In this document: piece by piece, positions 24,001-34,740 of the stretch
How the letters are laid out: every line of letters begins with the position of its first letter
Position numbering within the stretch: position 1 is the first letter of the stretch
Assembly: GCF_000003815.2 (NCBI RefSeq)
Contig: NC_049980.1
Coordinates: 20,981,419 to 21,045,418 of the forward strand
Length of the DNA: 64,000 bases
From: Branchiostoma floridae
Taxonomy: Eukaryota; Chordata; Leptocardii; Amphioxiformes; Branchiostomatidae
Direction of reading: 5' to 3'
Program-made: the position numbers and the translations under genes
The notes under the pieces: model-generated
Database searches by the model: none
What the model saw: only the letters and a program-made list of their open reading frames with translations
What the model was told of the DNA's origin: nothing

Positions 24001-27000
24001 GCTCCAGAAGGGTATTGTACTCTACCCTGTCCCATGCCAGGTTTTTCAGCACATCTGTAGATGAGTTAGCCTGCTCGAATTTCTCCTTATACCTCTTGTT
24101 TGCTGCCTCAAGGCCACCTTTCAGCAGATCAATGTCTTCTCCAAGATCCTGAAGGAGACTGAGGAGACAGGCCTCTAGATTGCGTGGCACGCAGGACTTC
24201 CCAGCTTCCCTGACAAGGACCATGCGTCTGTCGTTGTCAGCCCTTAGCTTCTCCAGGCTTCCATCCCCAAGATCAACGTCTCCAGCCCATTTGCCCTTTG
24301 TAGATGTCTGCAGGGCAACCTTCAAATCACAAGCATCAGCCTTAAACCAGACACGTGCTCCTGGCTTCATCTTGGCAAAGGATTCCAGTGCAGCGATCTG
24401 TATATAACAGAACAAACTTTACTGTATACTAATCTGATATGCATAAAATAGTAAAAGTTTTCCCAACGTCCATGTCTATTCTTTAGTAGTGTGTCTACCA
24501 AATGAAGCTCAATAATTTCCATTCATAGACATCACAAGGAGCAGAACTGCTGATAGTATAATTGCCAAGAAGAGAATGCCTCTGGAACAATTTTTCTCTT
24601 TTTTTTGAAGGTTTGTAAACTCACATGGATACTGGAGTTGCCATCAAACTTCTCAGTCTGTGCCAGTCTGTACATGGTGTCCAGGGAGGGGGCGGCGACA
24701 TTAATATGTGCCTGTCAGAGAAGGAAGAGAATCATATGTCAAATAAGACATGACAAGTAAAAAAAAATAGACAAAAATTACACAGTACCAGAACAAGATG
24801 TACTTTCTTCAAATGCACAGTATTTAAGTGCCCCTAATTCTTTCACAATTCATGTTATCATACTACTCAAGGTAAATATCACTCTGAGCCAGCCTCCTTA
24901 GTACTGTACTAACTTAGGGAATCTACTGGAATAACTAAGTATGTCAAATACATACAAAATGGAATTGAAAAGGTATCGCTATTATGGCAAATATTCAGAT
25001 ACTACAGTAAGTATATGGACTGGTTATCATCACAATTGAAAATTTGTGAAACATAAAAGCCATCTTTATACATGTAGTAACCTTCAATGGGTCCAAGTCA
25101 GTGCTTTCCAGGCCACTCCACCCTGGCCCCCGAAACAGCCTCAAGAACCTGGTTGGAAACTCAGCACACATGCTCTCCAACCAGCTGGCATAGTCTGGAG
25201 AAATGCTGACCTACAGAACATACATGAGTACCATTGTATAAATTAATACCATAACAAGTTGGACATAACACTGTCTCTTGCTATGAAGTCTGCAATCTTC
25301 ATCATATCTGACATCACCATAGATAATTTGTTCACACCCTCCTACCACAATGAACAAAGTTCCTGATCACACTTCTAATTGCCCAACACTACATGGCTTG
25401 GGCCTGGCTAATTGCACAGGAAGATGGTAGCAAAAATGAATTGGGGTTTTCGGAAAACCCTGTCCAGTCCAGACAGGGAAATGGGGCGGAAAACCCTGTC
25501 CAGTCTGAAAAGAGGGTCTGCATAGGGGTTCCTGGCAATGCTTAAAAGTATTACTTCAGACAGCACTTACACAGCATAATGAGTGACCCAAAGGTGCAAT
25601 ATGCATGCACACAAAGTCAGTTCTGTCAAATGCAAAGTACCCAATTAACACTTATCTGGTAGGACATGAGGGGAGAGAATTGTCAATCAAACAATGGATA
25701 GTGAGTGTCCGTCAATTTCGGGTTGTTAAATAATGGCAATACATTACAAAGACAGGCTTTGAAAGGTTTTCTTTAAATGATAAGTGCGCAGCACTCATTT
25801 TGAGAGCTGGTCTGTTTAAATCCTGGTTTAATAGAATGACTGCGAAAGGTTTCAATATCAACACGACTTTAGTACACAATGTTATAACATTACAATATAT
25901 TTTACAATGCACTACAATAAAGCCGAGATGGCATTTTTCAAACGATAGTACAAGTTGTGAGCTATATAGAACTATGTATCCTTTTAAAAATAATGTGTTT
26001 TATTTGCAAAATTATGCCGTAAGGCTAATAGCATGCTCAGTCTCAAAGACTTAAAGAGTAGACGTTTTTTATATGATGAGAAGTAACAATGATGGATGAT
26101 TTTTGTTAAGTAATAATTTTTTTATGACATTGTGCCACACTTCAAGTTGATGTTATTTCTGTGCTTAGCCGTATTAAAGATAAAAAAAAATGTTGTTGTA
26201 TACTAGTACTTAGTAGCTTACACCGTATACCCCCATGCAGACCCTCTTTTCAGACAGCTTACAATGTATACCCCCATGCAGACCCTCTTTTCAGACTGGA
26301 CAGGGTTTTCCGCACTCCGGACTGGACAAGTTTTTCCGAAAACCCAAATGAATTGAGGTAATTAGTTACAAAATTAGACAAAACTAGCCAAAACAACAAA
26401 CAAAAAACTAAGAAGGCATTCTTTACTGGAAATGCCATCATTTTAAATTAGTACATCAGATAAGTATCATTATATACTGATGCTAACCTGATGTACATTG
26501 GTGGCACTGAAGAACTCCATCTGGTATTGTAGTAATCCAAATGGCATCCTGTCAATTTGGAGCAGAGGGGTGGAGGTGCCAGGCCTGTTGGTGCTCAAGA
26601 TGTGGGCAAACTTGTACAGGATGTTGGGCTTGTTGTGTTCTTGTAGGGTGGACATGGCATTGATGGACTTTGAAAAGAAGTCGGTTGGGTATGTGGAAAT
26701 ATTCTTTGCTGTAGCTACAACTGAGAACAGTTTATCACCAAAGGATAGAACTGAAGATGATTGAACGATTTGAGGAAGCAGCATAAGCATGAAAGAATCA
26801 AATTCTGATTGGGTCAGGGCCTTGCAAGAAGACAGTACTGTTGTGACATCATCCTGGCAGCTATGTTCAGTTTGTGTTTGCTGGTCCACAGTCAACTTCT
26901 TTGTCTGGCATCCCCTGCTGACTGTTTCTTTGGTTTTCTTTGCACGGCTGATTGAATTCGTCTCAAGACCAAAAGACTTCACAGCAGCTTCAAGGGATTC

Positions 27001-28026
27001 GTCGAATTTCGTCCTCCACTTCCTGCACCTGTTCCTCACTGTGTTTGCTGTGAATAGAAAGAGAAACAGTGTGTCACTTAAGAGAAACCTTTGCTATTGA
27101 CAAAGTATGACTTCATATCCCAACACCTTGAGGGACTACACTCACACTAAATGTGAGAAATAATAGAACTTCTTTTGATTTCTATCAGTTCTAAACTTGT
27201 TGCAATAATCTATCAAGGTAAAGACAGCAAGAGCCATTGTTTTTCACTGACCTGAAAGAAGTTCACTGCTCCTGGTTGCCGTCTTGATTGATGTTGCAGC
27301 CTCTGTCCAAAAGGGACTGTTAGCGTGCCTCATTGGCCAGGATGCTGTGTCAGTGACATTTTCATCCTGATCAAGGTGGCTTAGATCCAAAAACTGGATC
27401 AATGCCTTGTCCTCCTTATCAGTCCACTGATGGTGTTTCGCCCGTCCGAGGGGACTTGGCCAGTTGAATCTTTGGGGTGAGCATGTGCCCCAAAGATCGT
27501 GTTATCTGTTGCAAATACAGGATACATGTAATTTGTAGCAAGGAGAAACTATAGCAAAGTTTGCTATAGTTTAACTGGTACTGAGTGTCATCATCAGTCT
27601 TGGCTCACCAATCTTACTCGACTTCTGAATAGTTTCTGCAAGGAGTCATGATGTAATAAACATACTATGAACTTACATCACATCAGTGCACTATGAAATA
27701 ACATCACATTAGTGAAATAATTGTATTAATGGTATAATTGACAACAGTAAAACTGTCCTTAGCCTGTAAGGTCATCAGTGAAACCTAACAATTTGTAAAT
27801 TTGCTACATCCTGTTGGACCATACCACAACAGCCAATGATGATCTTGATCGAGGAAACATTTTCTGTCTTATGGCAATTAATCACCTTAGGACTTAGGAA
27901 AGAGAGAGGTCGGCGAGCTCCTCCATCTTTCTTTCCATGTTTGTGCTGCCTCCTCTTCCCAGACGGGGTGTGACCACTCCCGCCAACATGTGGCCTCTTT
28001 TGGGGCGTTGATGGAGTTGACATCAT
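21027..28026 (-). CDS. Large transposon-encoded protein, candidate transposase (Myb/SANT-like N-terminus)
   Basis: Exons on the minus strand: 28026-27886, 27469-27252, 27047-26488, 25210-25082, 24711-24625, 24397-23979, 23792-23497, 23106-22960, 22656-21912, 21738-21511, 21306-21027. Phases agree from the second exon onward (1,035 aa plus about 47 from the first). The junction of the first two exons is unresolved. Exon 1 ([16 protein letters not shown]) is basic and NLS-like. Exons 2-3 carry [17 protein letters not shown] and, further on, [11 protein letters not shown] and [13 protein letters not shown], a Myb/SANT-like DNA-binding pattern. Exon 6 has [13 protein letters not shown] and [13 protein letters not shown]. 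Exon 9 has [18 protein letters not shown]. Exons 10-11 have [32 protein letters not shown] and [15 protein letters not shown]. The Asp/Glu-rich motifs could form a DDE centre, which is inference. Exon 9 ends at a GC donor (CAG|GCAAGA). I recall related uncharacterised proteins in invertebrate genomes but cannot name the family. Confidence 0.7.
25434..26355. mobile_element. Nested 902-bp non-autonomous TIR element with 10-bp TSD
   Basis: The element spans 25444-26345. It starts GGGTTTTCGGAAAACCC (itself palindromic) and ends CCGAAAACCC. The inverted repeats run about 85-90 bp and include CTGTCCAGTCTGAAAAGAGG and GTCTGCAT on both sides. AAATGAATTG stands directly outside each end (25434-25443 and 26346-26355). 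At the right side the GTATACCCCCATGCAGACCC block is doubled. No transposase is encoded. It lies in the intron between exons 3 and 4 of the large transposon gene, so it inserted after the host transposon had formed. The 10-bp duplication would suit a Mutator-type source, which is inference. Confidence 0.85.
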
Positions 28027-29540
28027 GACTGAGGGAAACAATATTGGACAGTCTAAGATGATTTTTACCCTTTTATAGAATATATTTCCTTGAGGTATTT
28101 CAATGAAGTTATTGATGACATTTTGCTCACTTTGGGAGAATGAGACACAGTTATTGAACATGTCAATAAAGAACCAAAATTAAAGCAAAATGTACCTTTA
28201 ACATTACAATTTAGGATAATTTTCTATCTATGGATGTCCCATAAGATATAAACTGGTCTGGTATGCAATTTTTTTCTGTTTCATTGGCAAGGATTAAAAA
28301 CTCTCGAAAATAAACTATGATATTCATAAACATCACTGCTAACCTGGGGAATCAACAATAATCCATAAATTACAAATCTTACACACCACTGCACCACTTG
28401 ATAACTTACAAATTCTGACAGACTCTCAAATTATGAAACTGAAAGACTACAACTACTTTTTGACAAGATTTATTGGTCCAAATATCAACGACAGTACGTA
28501 TATGACAGTGAAGGTGAAAATGTAGATCAGACTCCTTCGTATAACTCACAAGCAAGCCTAACCAGTCAATAATGACAAGATAGGTAAACAAGTTCTACGG
28601 CTATGTGATCCCGAGCGACCGTCTGTTTAGCGAATATTAAGCCCACAAACGCCCACCCTTGAAAAGTCTGTGCTACATAAATCTAGTTCTTTTGCAAGTA
28701 CAGTAATACGTTCAGGTTGGGCTCTCATGAGTTTCAAGTGAATTCATCGACCCGAAGTACGAAAATCCATCTTGGTAACTTCCGCCTTTGCGACATATAC
28801 GATACCCACTCACCTCCGCATTTTAAGCGAGTTTCCAGTCCAACCAACAACATTTTCCGTTTGAATAGGTTTTCCCTGAATGTCTGCTAAGTCCCCATAC
28901 TGTAACAATCTTTCCAAACTTTCTAAATTGCTTTAGGAAGGTAAAACTACGGCGCGTTCGTGGTTGTTTACGTGTCCGCCATCTTTTCTTTACCGGCTTA
29001 TTTGCATATGTTAATGAGTTTAAAGGGCCTCCGCGCGACTGTCAGGCGTATGTAAACACGACCAACCATGCGATCCTGCGCGGCTATTTTCGTGATCTTC
29101 CTATGAGTGCTTTTTGGTGCTTTTCGTTTTTTTAGACACACAATCAATCTACCATACGTAAACTACACTTTTTTTTAAAAAGCACCACTATTTGATTAAC
29201 CAATGCGGAAGATTTGATAGCACTATATGCAAATCTCCAACATGCGACAACGGGATTTACGCATGAGAAGTCTATCGGCATTTACCTCAAAATTAAACAT
29301 GTTCCTCGGGTATCACACACATCAACACTTTTCATGGAAAACTACAATTCCCGAACTCTAAAAAATGACGAAAATTACCCACCTAATTCTCTTGGCTGCT
29401 GTCCAACATGGCCAACATCTTGAAGATGCCCATGCCCTACATCTTGGGCTTTGCAGTTCCGGGTTTGCCGGCGTTCGCGCGGAAAATCGAACGCGATCGA
29501 AAGTAAAGTGCATCATGGGATATATGCAAATCCCCCCTTG
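27789..29540. repeat. Proximal copy of the transposon right end
   Basis: This 1,752-bp stretch is repeated at 32980-34731 with about four substitutions seen by eye (for example GACATTTTGCTCAC against GACACTTTGCTTAC, and GTGGTTGTT against GTGTTTGTT). It holds the first coding exon of the large gene, its presumed promoter and the right TIR. It is followed by AGTGTAAATA, not by the GGACTGACC expected from the left side. Confidence 0.9.
28800..29010 (-). promoter_or_regulatory. Probable promoter / 5' UTR of the large transposon gene
   Basis: On the minus strand an ATATGCAAAT octamer and a GATGGCGGAC motif (YY1-like) precede a GC-rich stretch (GAACGCGCCG). A good splice donor, GCGGAG|GTGAGT, is seen near 28812, which would suit a 5' exon spliced to the acceptor TTTCCCTCAG before the exon 1 start at 28026. 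Confidence 0.3.
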
Positions 29541-30328
29541 AGTGTAAATATAGAATGATTCTCACTGACGTCATTTCAACTTTGACCTTTCACGAGATAT
29601 TTTTTTCGCGATATCACACGGAATACGGTGTAATCGACGGTAGGGGCCGCAGTTAGCGATTTGATATAGCTCCAGAAATATACACCCACCCACCCCCTCC
29701 GCATGTATAGCGGCCTTCGTTTGGAACCTTTTTCGGACCTCGGTCTTCACGGCCCATTCCTCAACCTATTTCTGAGGTCCATCAGTGTGAATATATAATT
29801 AACTTCAAAATCCTACGGGCTACCAAAAGCTCACAAGGTATTGACTCAATACTGCAAGTGTTTGAAATTCCTCGTTAAGATCTCCATTTGCTCAACTCAT
29901 CAATGATCAGACAGTAGAAGAGGACGAAGAATAGCGGTTCTATAATACAACAGCCATGTTTACCCCTGTCCAGTTCATAAAACTAGCAAGGTAAAAGTAA
30001 AGAGACAAAGGAGATCTAAGCTCACCACAATGCACTACATTAACGCTCATCCGACCTGTACATTTTACGACAAATCTGACCGAAAGCGGATCTTTTCGGA
30101 CCCATTTTGTTTTCCCATAGACATATAGTTCTGTCGGTTCATTTTGTCATTACTGCATATAGACTGTTTCAACAAGCTGTGTAAAATATATTGACAAGTT
30201 ATGTTGTTAGTGATTTATGTTTATTATTATCATTTATGCAAAAATGAGGAAGACAAATATTTCGCTCTAGCTTCCGCACGTTATAGCAGTTTGGTGACTA
30301 CACCCTGCTGATTCAAGAATTGATGCAT

Positions 30329-30935
30329 GAGGCTGGAAGATGAGGGCAACTTTTTAAACTACCTCCACATCGATCCCGATATGTTCGACGAACTATTGCC
30401 ATGGGTTGGCCCAAGAATTACCTAACCTGTTTCTTGATTGAATTCATGAAAATAAGTCTAACACCAGGACTTAAGTTGGTGGCAGTCTGTTCCCTGGTTA
30501 CAGGTGACAAGTATCATTGTCTTCAGTATTCATGTCGTGTTTACATGTCACCATCTCTGAATTTGTGCAAGAGTTTTGCCAAGCTATCCGCGAGGAGCAC
30601 AGACATAAAGTAATGTTTTTTAACTACAACAGCCGAGGAGTGGAAGCCTATTGCGAAATAATTCAAGGACAGATGGGAAGTGCCTCACTCATGTGGTGCC
30701 TTGGATGGAAAGTTCATGAGATGTCCTCCCAATCAGGCAGGCAGTATTACAATTACTAGGGATTCTTCCCTGTGGTGTTGCTTGCGTAGGTAGATGCGCA
30801 ATACAAGTTCCTATGGACCTATGTGAGTGGCTCTTGTTCAATGTCGGACCCTCAGATTTTCAATGAATCTGTCGATGTCTTGTCGATGGAGCCATAAACT
30901 TCCCCGATCCTGACACTCTTCATTGTCCGAAATAG
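30329..30935 (+). pseudogene. Degenerate PIF/Harbinger (HARBI1-like) transposase
   Basis: Read across frameshifts, the plus strand gives LNYLHIDPDMFDELLPWVGP, LTPGLKLVAVCSLVTGDKY, HCLQYS and EFVQEFCQAIREEH. In a third frame come CGALDGKF and RCPPN, the first catalytic Asp block of the family, then GFFPVVLLA and SDPQIFNES, covering the second. Several frame breaks and stop codons show it is dead. The C-terminal third with the last catalytic Glu is not seen. No ends were identified. Confidence 0.75.
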
Positions 30936-31434
30936 GCGTATATATTATTGTATGAAATCAGGAGAATGCTGTGAATTCTGATAATTTCCAAACAGTCTTG
31001 TAACTTCTTAAATAATTTATGCATTATTCATTCTTTCAGTAAACATAATATATAACGTTATAAATATTTCTGTGTATGCCATAAAAAAGGAATGTCCTCG
31101 GTGAAATTTTTACTTTGTGTTGTATTTCTTTTACCTTTATGCACAGGTAATTTAAAAGTTCTGGACGAGTTTAGCATAGTTGGGTGGTAGAAGAGAATTA
31201 AGCAATGTACTAAGAGGCGTGTCGGCAGTTTTTGCCGACACGTCTAGCGAATTCCGCATCGGCACACGCAGTCTGAGGTTTAGTTCTCGAAGTTTTAGCT
31301 CTCTAAGTGATCAAGAAGCTGTTTGTGACGGCATACCATGTAGCAAGGCTGGAGCTTCTATTTACTTCTTTCCTATCCAGATCCATCCCTGTTAAATGTA
31401 CAAATAACTTATAGTCACATCAGCGTTCGGAACG

Positions 31435-31900
31435 GTCGGTGGGCCGGACGGAGTCGCCCCAAGACTTCTGAAAGTGTTTGCCTGTGAACTTGCTGACCTT
31501 CTAGCAGATGTTTTCAACACCTCACTCCGAGAAGGGGTCGTTCTCACCCAGTGGAAAGAGGTTGTCATGACTCGGATTCTGAAAGAACTCCCAGCAGTTG
31601 TGGACAAATTACGCCCAATTTCCCTAATGGCAGTATTTGTAAAGATATTCAAAGGCCTTTAGGCGAATTGGATGACATCACATCAGCGATGATTCTGGGC
31701 TATTATGAGAAGTTGTACAACCCACTGTCTTGTAAGTTTGGCACATTTCTTCTTTCAAGGCGCTGAAGTAAGTAGCAACATGGGAAGGTTAGTGTTGATC
31801 GACTTCACTGTCAACCATCAACACGCTATCTGTAGGCTACTGAACATGGGTATGAGAGCTTCCATTGTACCATGGGTTGAGAGCTTCCTGACATGAAGGC
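31435..31900 (+). pseudogene. Non-LTR reverse transcriptase fragment
   Basis: GPDGVAPRLLKVFACELADL, DVFNTSLREGVVLTQWKEV and LRPISLMAVFVKIF are the conserved N-terminal RT block. After a stop and an unrelated insertion of about 100 bp, the reading resumes with VLIDFTVNHQHAICRLLNMG and SIVPWVESFLT. The catalytic YADD box is absent. The fragment is broken by stops. Confidence 0.7.
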
Positions 31901-32189
31901 AACAGAAAATATTTTACGGATCTACCACGTCAGGCTGAGAGACACGTACCGCAGGTGTTTCGTAAGGCCTCAAACTAGGCCGGGTCATCTTTGTATGCCT
32001 GATTAACAAAGCAAGTTAAAATTATGACCGTGGACAGACGCATGGCCATAACCTGTGGAACTCACAAACACTTACTTTACCTACCTTCTGTACTACAAGA
32101 TTTCGTAAAAGTCCAGTGCCATTATTACTGAGACTAATCAACGAAACAAAATGACACTGCTTATTAGCTATATATCATATACATTTTTA

Positions 32190-32790
32190 ACCATGTACCG
32201 GAAGCAGGTGAAACTTCTGGAACGCTTCCACCAGCGTTGCCTGCGGTGCATAATGGGTATTAAGTGGCAAGACTATGTAACGAACAACGAAGTCTTAGGG
32301 AGAGCCAATCTTCCAAGCGTAGAGACAATGCTGATGTCAAAGCAGCTACGCCGGGCTGGCCACCTGTCACGAATGGAGGAATCCAGAATGCCCAAAGCTG
32401 TCTTCTACGGAGAGCTGTGTCAGGGCAAGCGTGACAGAGGAGCTCCTAGAAAACGCTATAAGGACCAACTGAAACACCAGCTCAGCTCAGCCGGCATCCC
32501 AGTCAGGGAATGGGAAAGTATTGCCACAGACAGAAAAACCTGGAAAGCTGCATGCAAGAGAGGAGCTGAAAGCTTCGAGGCAGCTCGAAGAGAGAGAAAG
32601 CAGAGGAGAGGAGAAGACGAAGGAAAGCTGTGGCCGACCAGCCTCCATATGCACAGGGCTTCAATTGCCCATCCTGCACCAGGAGGTGCGGATTGAGGAT
32701 TGGACTACATAGCCACATGAGAGCATGCAGGGGAGACCGAAGACAACCTTCCCAATGATCTTCGGACACGAAGAACAGCCATCATCATCA
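32190..32790 (+). pseudogene. C-terminal fragment of a non-LTR retrotransposon ORF2
   Basis: The frame from about 32193 reads YRKQVKLLERFHQRCLRCIMG, RRAGHLSRMEESRMPKAVFY and GKRDRGAPRKRYKDQLKH, which is the familiar C-terminal tail of a widespread animal retrotransposon ORF. In a shifted frame from about 32630 a zinc-finger-like end follows (NCPSCTRRCGLRIGLHSHMR) and then a stop. CATCATCATCA at about 32784 may be the 3' microsatellite tail. It may belong to the same insertion as the fragment at 31435, but the RT core between them is missing. Confidence 0.65.
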
Positions 32791-32879
32791 TACCTTATAA
32801 TCACTGATACAGCTTACTCCCCTTGATCACTAGTTTGAAAATAGGATTCAGATACGCTGTACAGTCAGTCTAGACAGGA

Positions 32880-32979
32880 NNNNNNNNNNNNNNNNNNNNN
32901 NNNNNNNNNNNNNNNNNNNNNNNNNNNNNNNNNNNNNNNNNNNNNNNNNNNNNNNNNNNNNNNNNNNNNNNNNNNNNNN
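32880..32979. other. Assembly gap, 100 N
   Basis: Exactly 100 N, the usual placeholder for a gap of unknown size. It falls at the start of the second copy of the transposon right end. Confidence 0.98.
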
Positions 32980-34731
32980 CAATTTGTAAATTTGCTACAT
33001 CCTGTTGGACCATACCACAACAGCCAATGATGATCTTGATCGAGGAAACATTTTCTGTCTTATGGCAATTAATCACCTTAGGACTTAGGAAAGAGAGAGG
33101 TCGGCGAGCTCCTCCATCTTTCTTTCCATGTTTGTGCTGCCTCCTCTTCCCAGACGGGGTGTGACCACTCCCGCCAACATGTGGCCTCTTTTGGGGCGTT
33201 GATGGAGTTGACATCATGACTGAGGGAAACAATATTGGACAGTCTAAGATGATTTTTACCCTTTTATAGAATATATTTCCTTGAGGTATTTCAATGAAGT
33301 TATTGATGACACTTTGCTTACTTTGGGAGAATGAGACACAGTTATTGAACATGTCAATAAAGAACCAAAATTAAAGCAAAATGTACCTTTAACATTACAA
33401 TTTAGGATAATTTTCTATCTATGGATGTCCCATAAGATATAAACTGGTCTGGTATGCAATTTTTTTCTGTTTCATTGGCAAGGATTAAAAACTCTCGAAA
33501 ATAAACTATGATATTCATAAACATCACTGCTAACCTGGGGAATCAACAATAATCCATAAATTACAAATCTTACACACCACTGCACCACTTGATAACTTAC
33601 AAATTCTGACAGACTCTCAAATTATGAAACTGAAAGACTACAACTACTTTTTGACAAGATTTATTGGTCCAAATATCAACGACAGTACGTATATGACAGT
33701 GAAGGTGAAAATGTAGATCAGACTCCTTCGTATAACTCACAAGCAAGCCTAACCAGTCAATAATGACAAGATAGGTAAACAAGTTCTACGGCTATGTGAT
33801 CCCGAGCGACCGTCTGTTTAGCGAATATTAAGCCCACAAACGCCCACCCTTGAAAAGTCTGTGCTACATAAATCTAGTTCTTTTGCAAGTACAGTAATAC
33901 GTTCAGGTTGGGCTCTCATGAGTTTCAAGTGAATTCATCGACCCGAAGTACGAAAATCCATCTTGGTAACTTCCGCCTTTGCGACATATACGATACCCAC
34001 TCACCTCCGCATTTTAAGCGAGTTTCCAGTCCAACCAACAACATTTTCCGTTTGAATAGGTTTTCCCTGAATGTCTGCTAAGTCCCCATACTGTAACAAT
34101 CTTTCCAAACTTTCTAAATTGCTTTAGGAAGGTAAAACTACGGCGCGTTCGTGTTTGTTTACGTGTCCGCCATCTTTTCTTTACCGGCTTATTTGCATAT
34201 GTTAATGAGTTTAAAGGGCCTCCGCGCGACTGTCAGGCGTATGTAAACACGACCAACCATGCGATCCTGCGCGGCTGTTTTCGTGATCTTCCTATGAGTG
34301 CTTTTTGGTGCTTTTCGTTTTTTTAGACACACAATCAATCTACCATACGTAAACTACACTTTTTTTTAAAAAGCACCACTATTTGATTAACCAATGCGGA
34401 AGATTTGATAGCACTATATGCAAATCTCCAACATGCGACAACGGGATTTACGCATGAGAAGTCTATCGGCATTTACCTCAAAATTAAACATGTTCCTCGG
34501 GTATCACACACATCAACACTTTTCATGGAAAACTACAATTCCCGAACTCTAAAAAATGACGAAAATTACCCACCTAATTCTCTTGGCTGCTGTCCAACAT
34601 GGCCAACATCTTGAAGATGCCCATGCCCTACATCTTGGGCTTTGCAGTTCCGGGTTTGCCGGCGTTCGCGCGGAAAATCGAACGCGATCGAAAGTAAAGT
34701 GCATCATGGGATATATGCAAATCCCCCCTTG
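32980..34731. repeat. Distal copy of the transposon right end
   Basis: Near-identical to 27789-29540. It holds a second copy of the first coding exon (33217-33077, minus strand) and the right TIR. It is followed directly by GGACTGACC, the same 9 bp as left of 17331, so this is the true right terminus of the insertion that begins at 17331. Confidence 0.9.
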
Positions 34732-34740
34732 GGACTGACC
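34732..34740. repeat. Right target-site duplication GGACTGACC
   Basis: Exact match to 17322-17330. The restored empty site would read ATACACAGAGGACTGACC then TAAGTTATC. Confidence 0.85.

Larger units (their letters stand above)
29541..32879. other. Probably misjoined flank of another transposon copy
   Basis: This stretch lies between the two right ends and stops at the N gap. It holds remnants of a Harbinger transposase and non-LTR retrotransposons (listed separately) and no host gene I can support. Because the target duplication of the left end matches only the sequence after 34731, this stretch most likely belongs to the flank of a different insertion. Confidence 0.6.
17331..34731. mobile_element. 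Large two-gene TIR DNA transposon (assembly interval; true length probably about 12.2 kb)
   Basis: The left end reads CAGGGGGAATTTGCATATAT and the right end, read inward on the other strand, CAAGGGGGGATTTGCATATA. Both continue with CCCATGATGCAC, giving inverted repeats of about 33 bp, after which the two sides diverge. GGACTGACC flanks both sides. Inside are two divergent spliced genes: a HIRAN-like protein gene next to the left end (plus strand) and a gene of at least 11 exons for a very large protein on the minus strand, whose promoter faces the right end. A 902-bp TIR element is nested in it. The right end occurs twice (29540 and 34731); removing the probable misjoined 27789-32979 leaves about 12,210 bp. 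I cannot assign a superfamily. The 8-9 bp duplication and CAGGG start would fit hAT-like, KDZ/Zisupton-like or Mutator-like groups, but I do not recognise the protein as any of them. Confidence 0.8.

Noticed and set aside
17331-29540. Reading the proximal right end (29540) as the true end of the insertion
   Set aside because: The sequence after 29540 does not repeat the left flank, whereas the sequence after 34731 does, exactly over 9 bp.
33077-33217. A second gene copy starting [16 protein letters not shown]
   Set aside because: It is the same first exon as at 28026-27886, repeated because the transposon right end is present twice around the gap; no further exons follow.
17331-34731. Naming the large element as KDZ/Zisupton, hAT or Mutator
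   Set aside because: TSD length and terminal bases fit more than one group, and I cannot place the protein from motifs alone.
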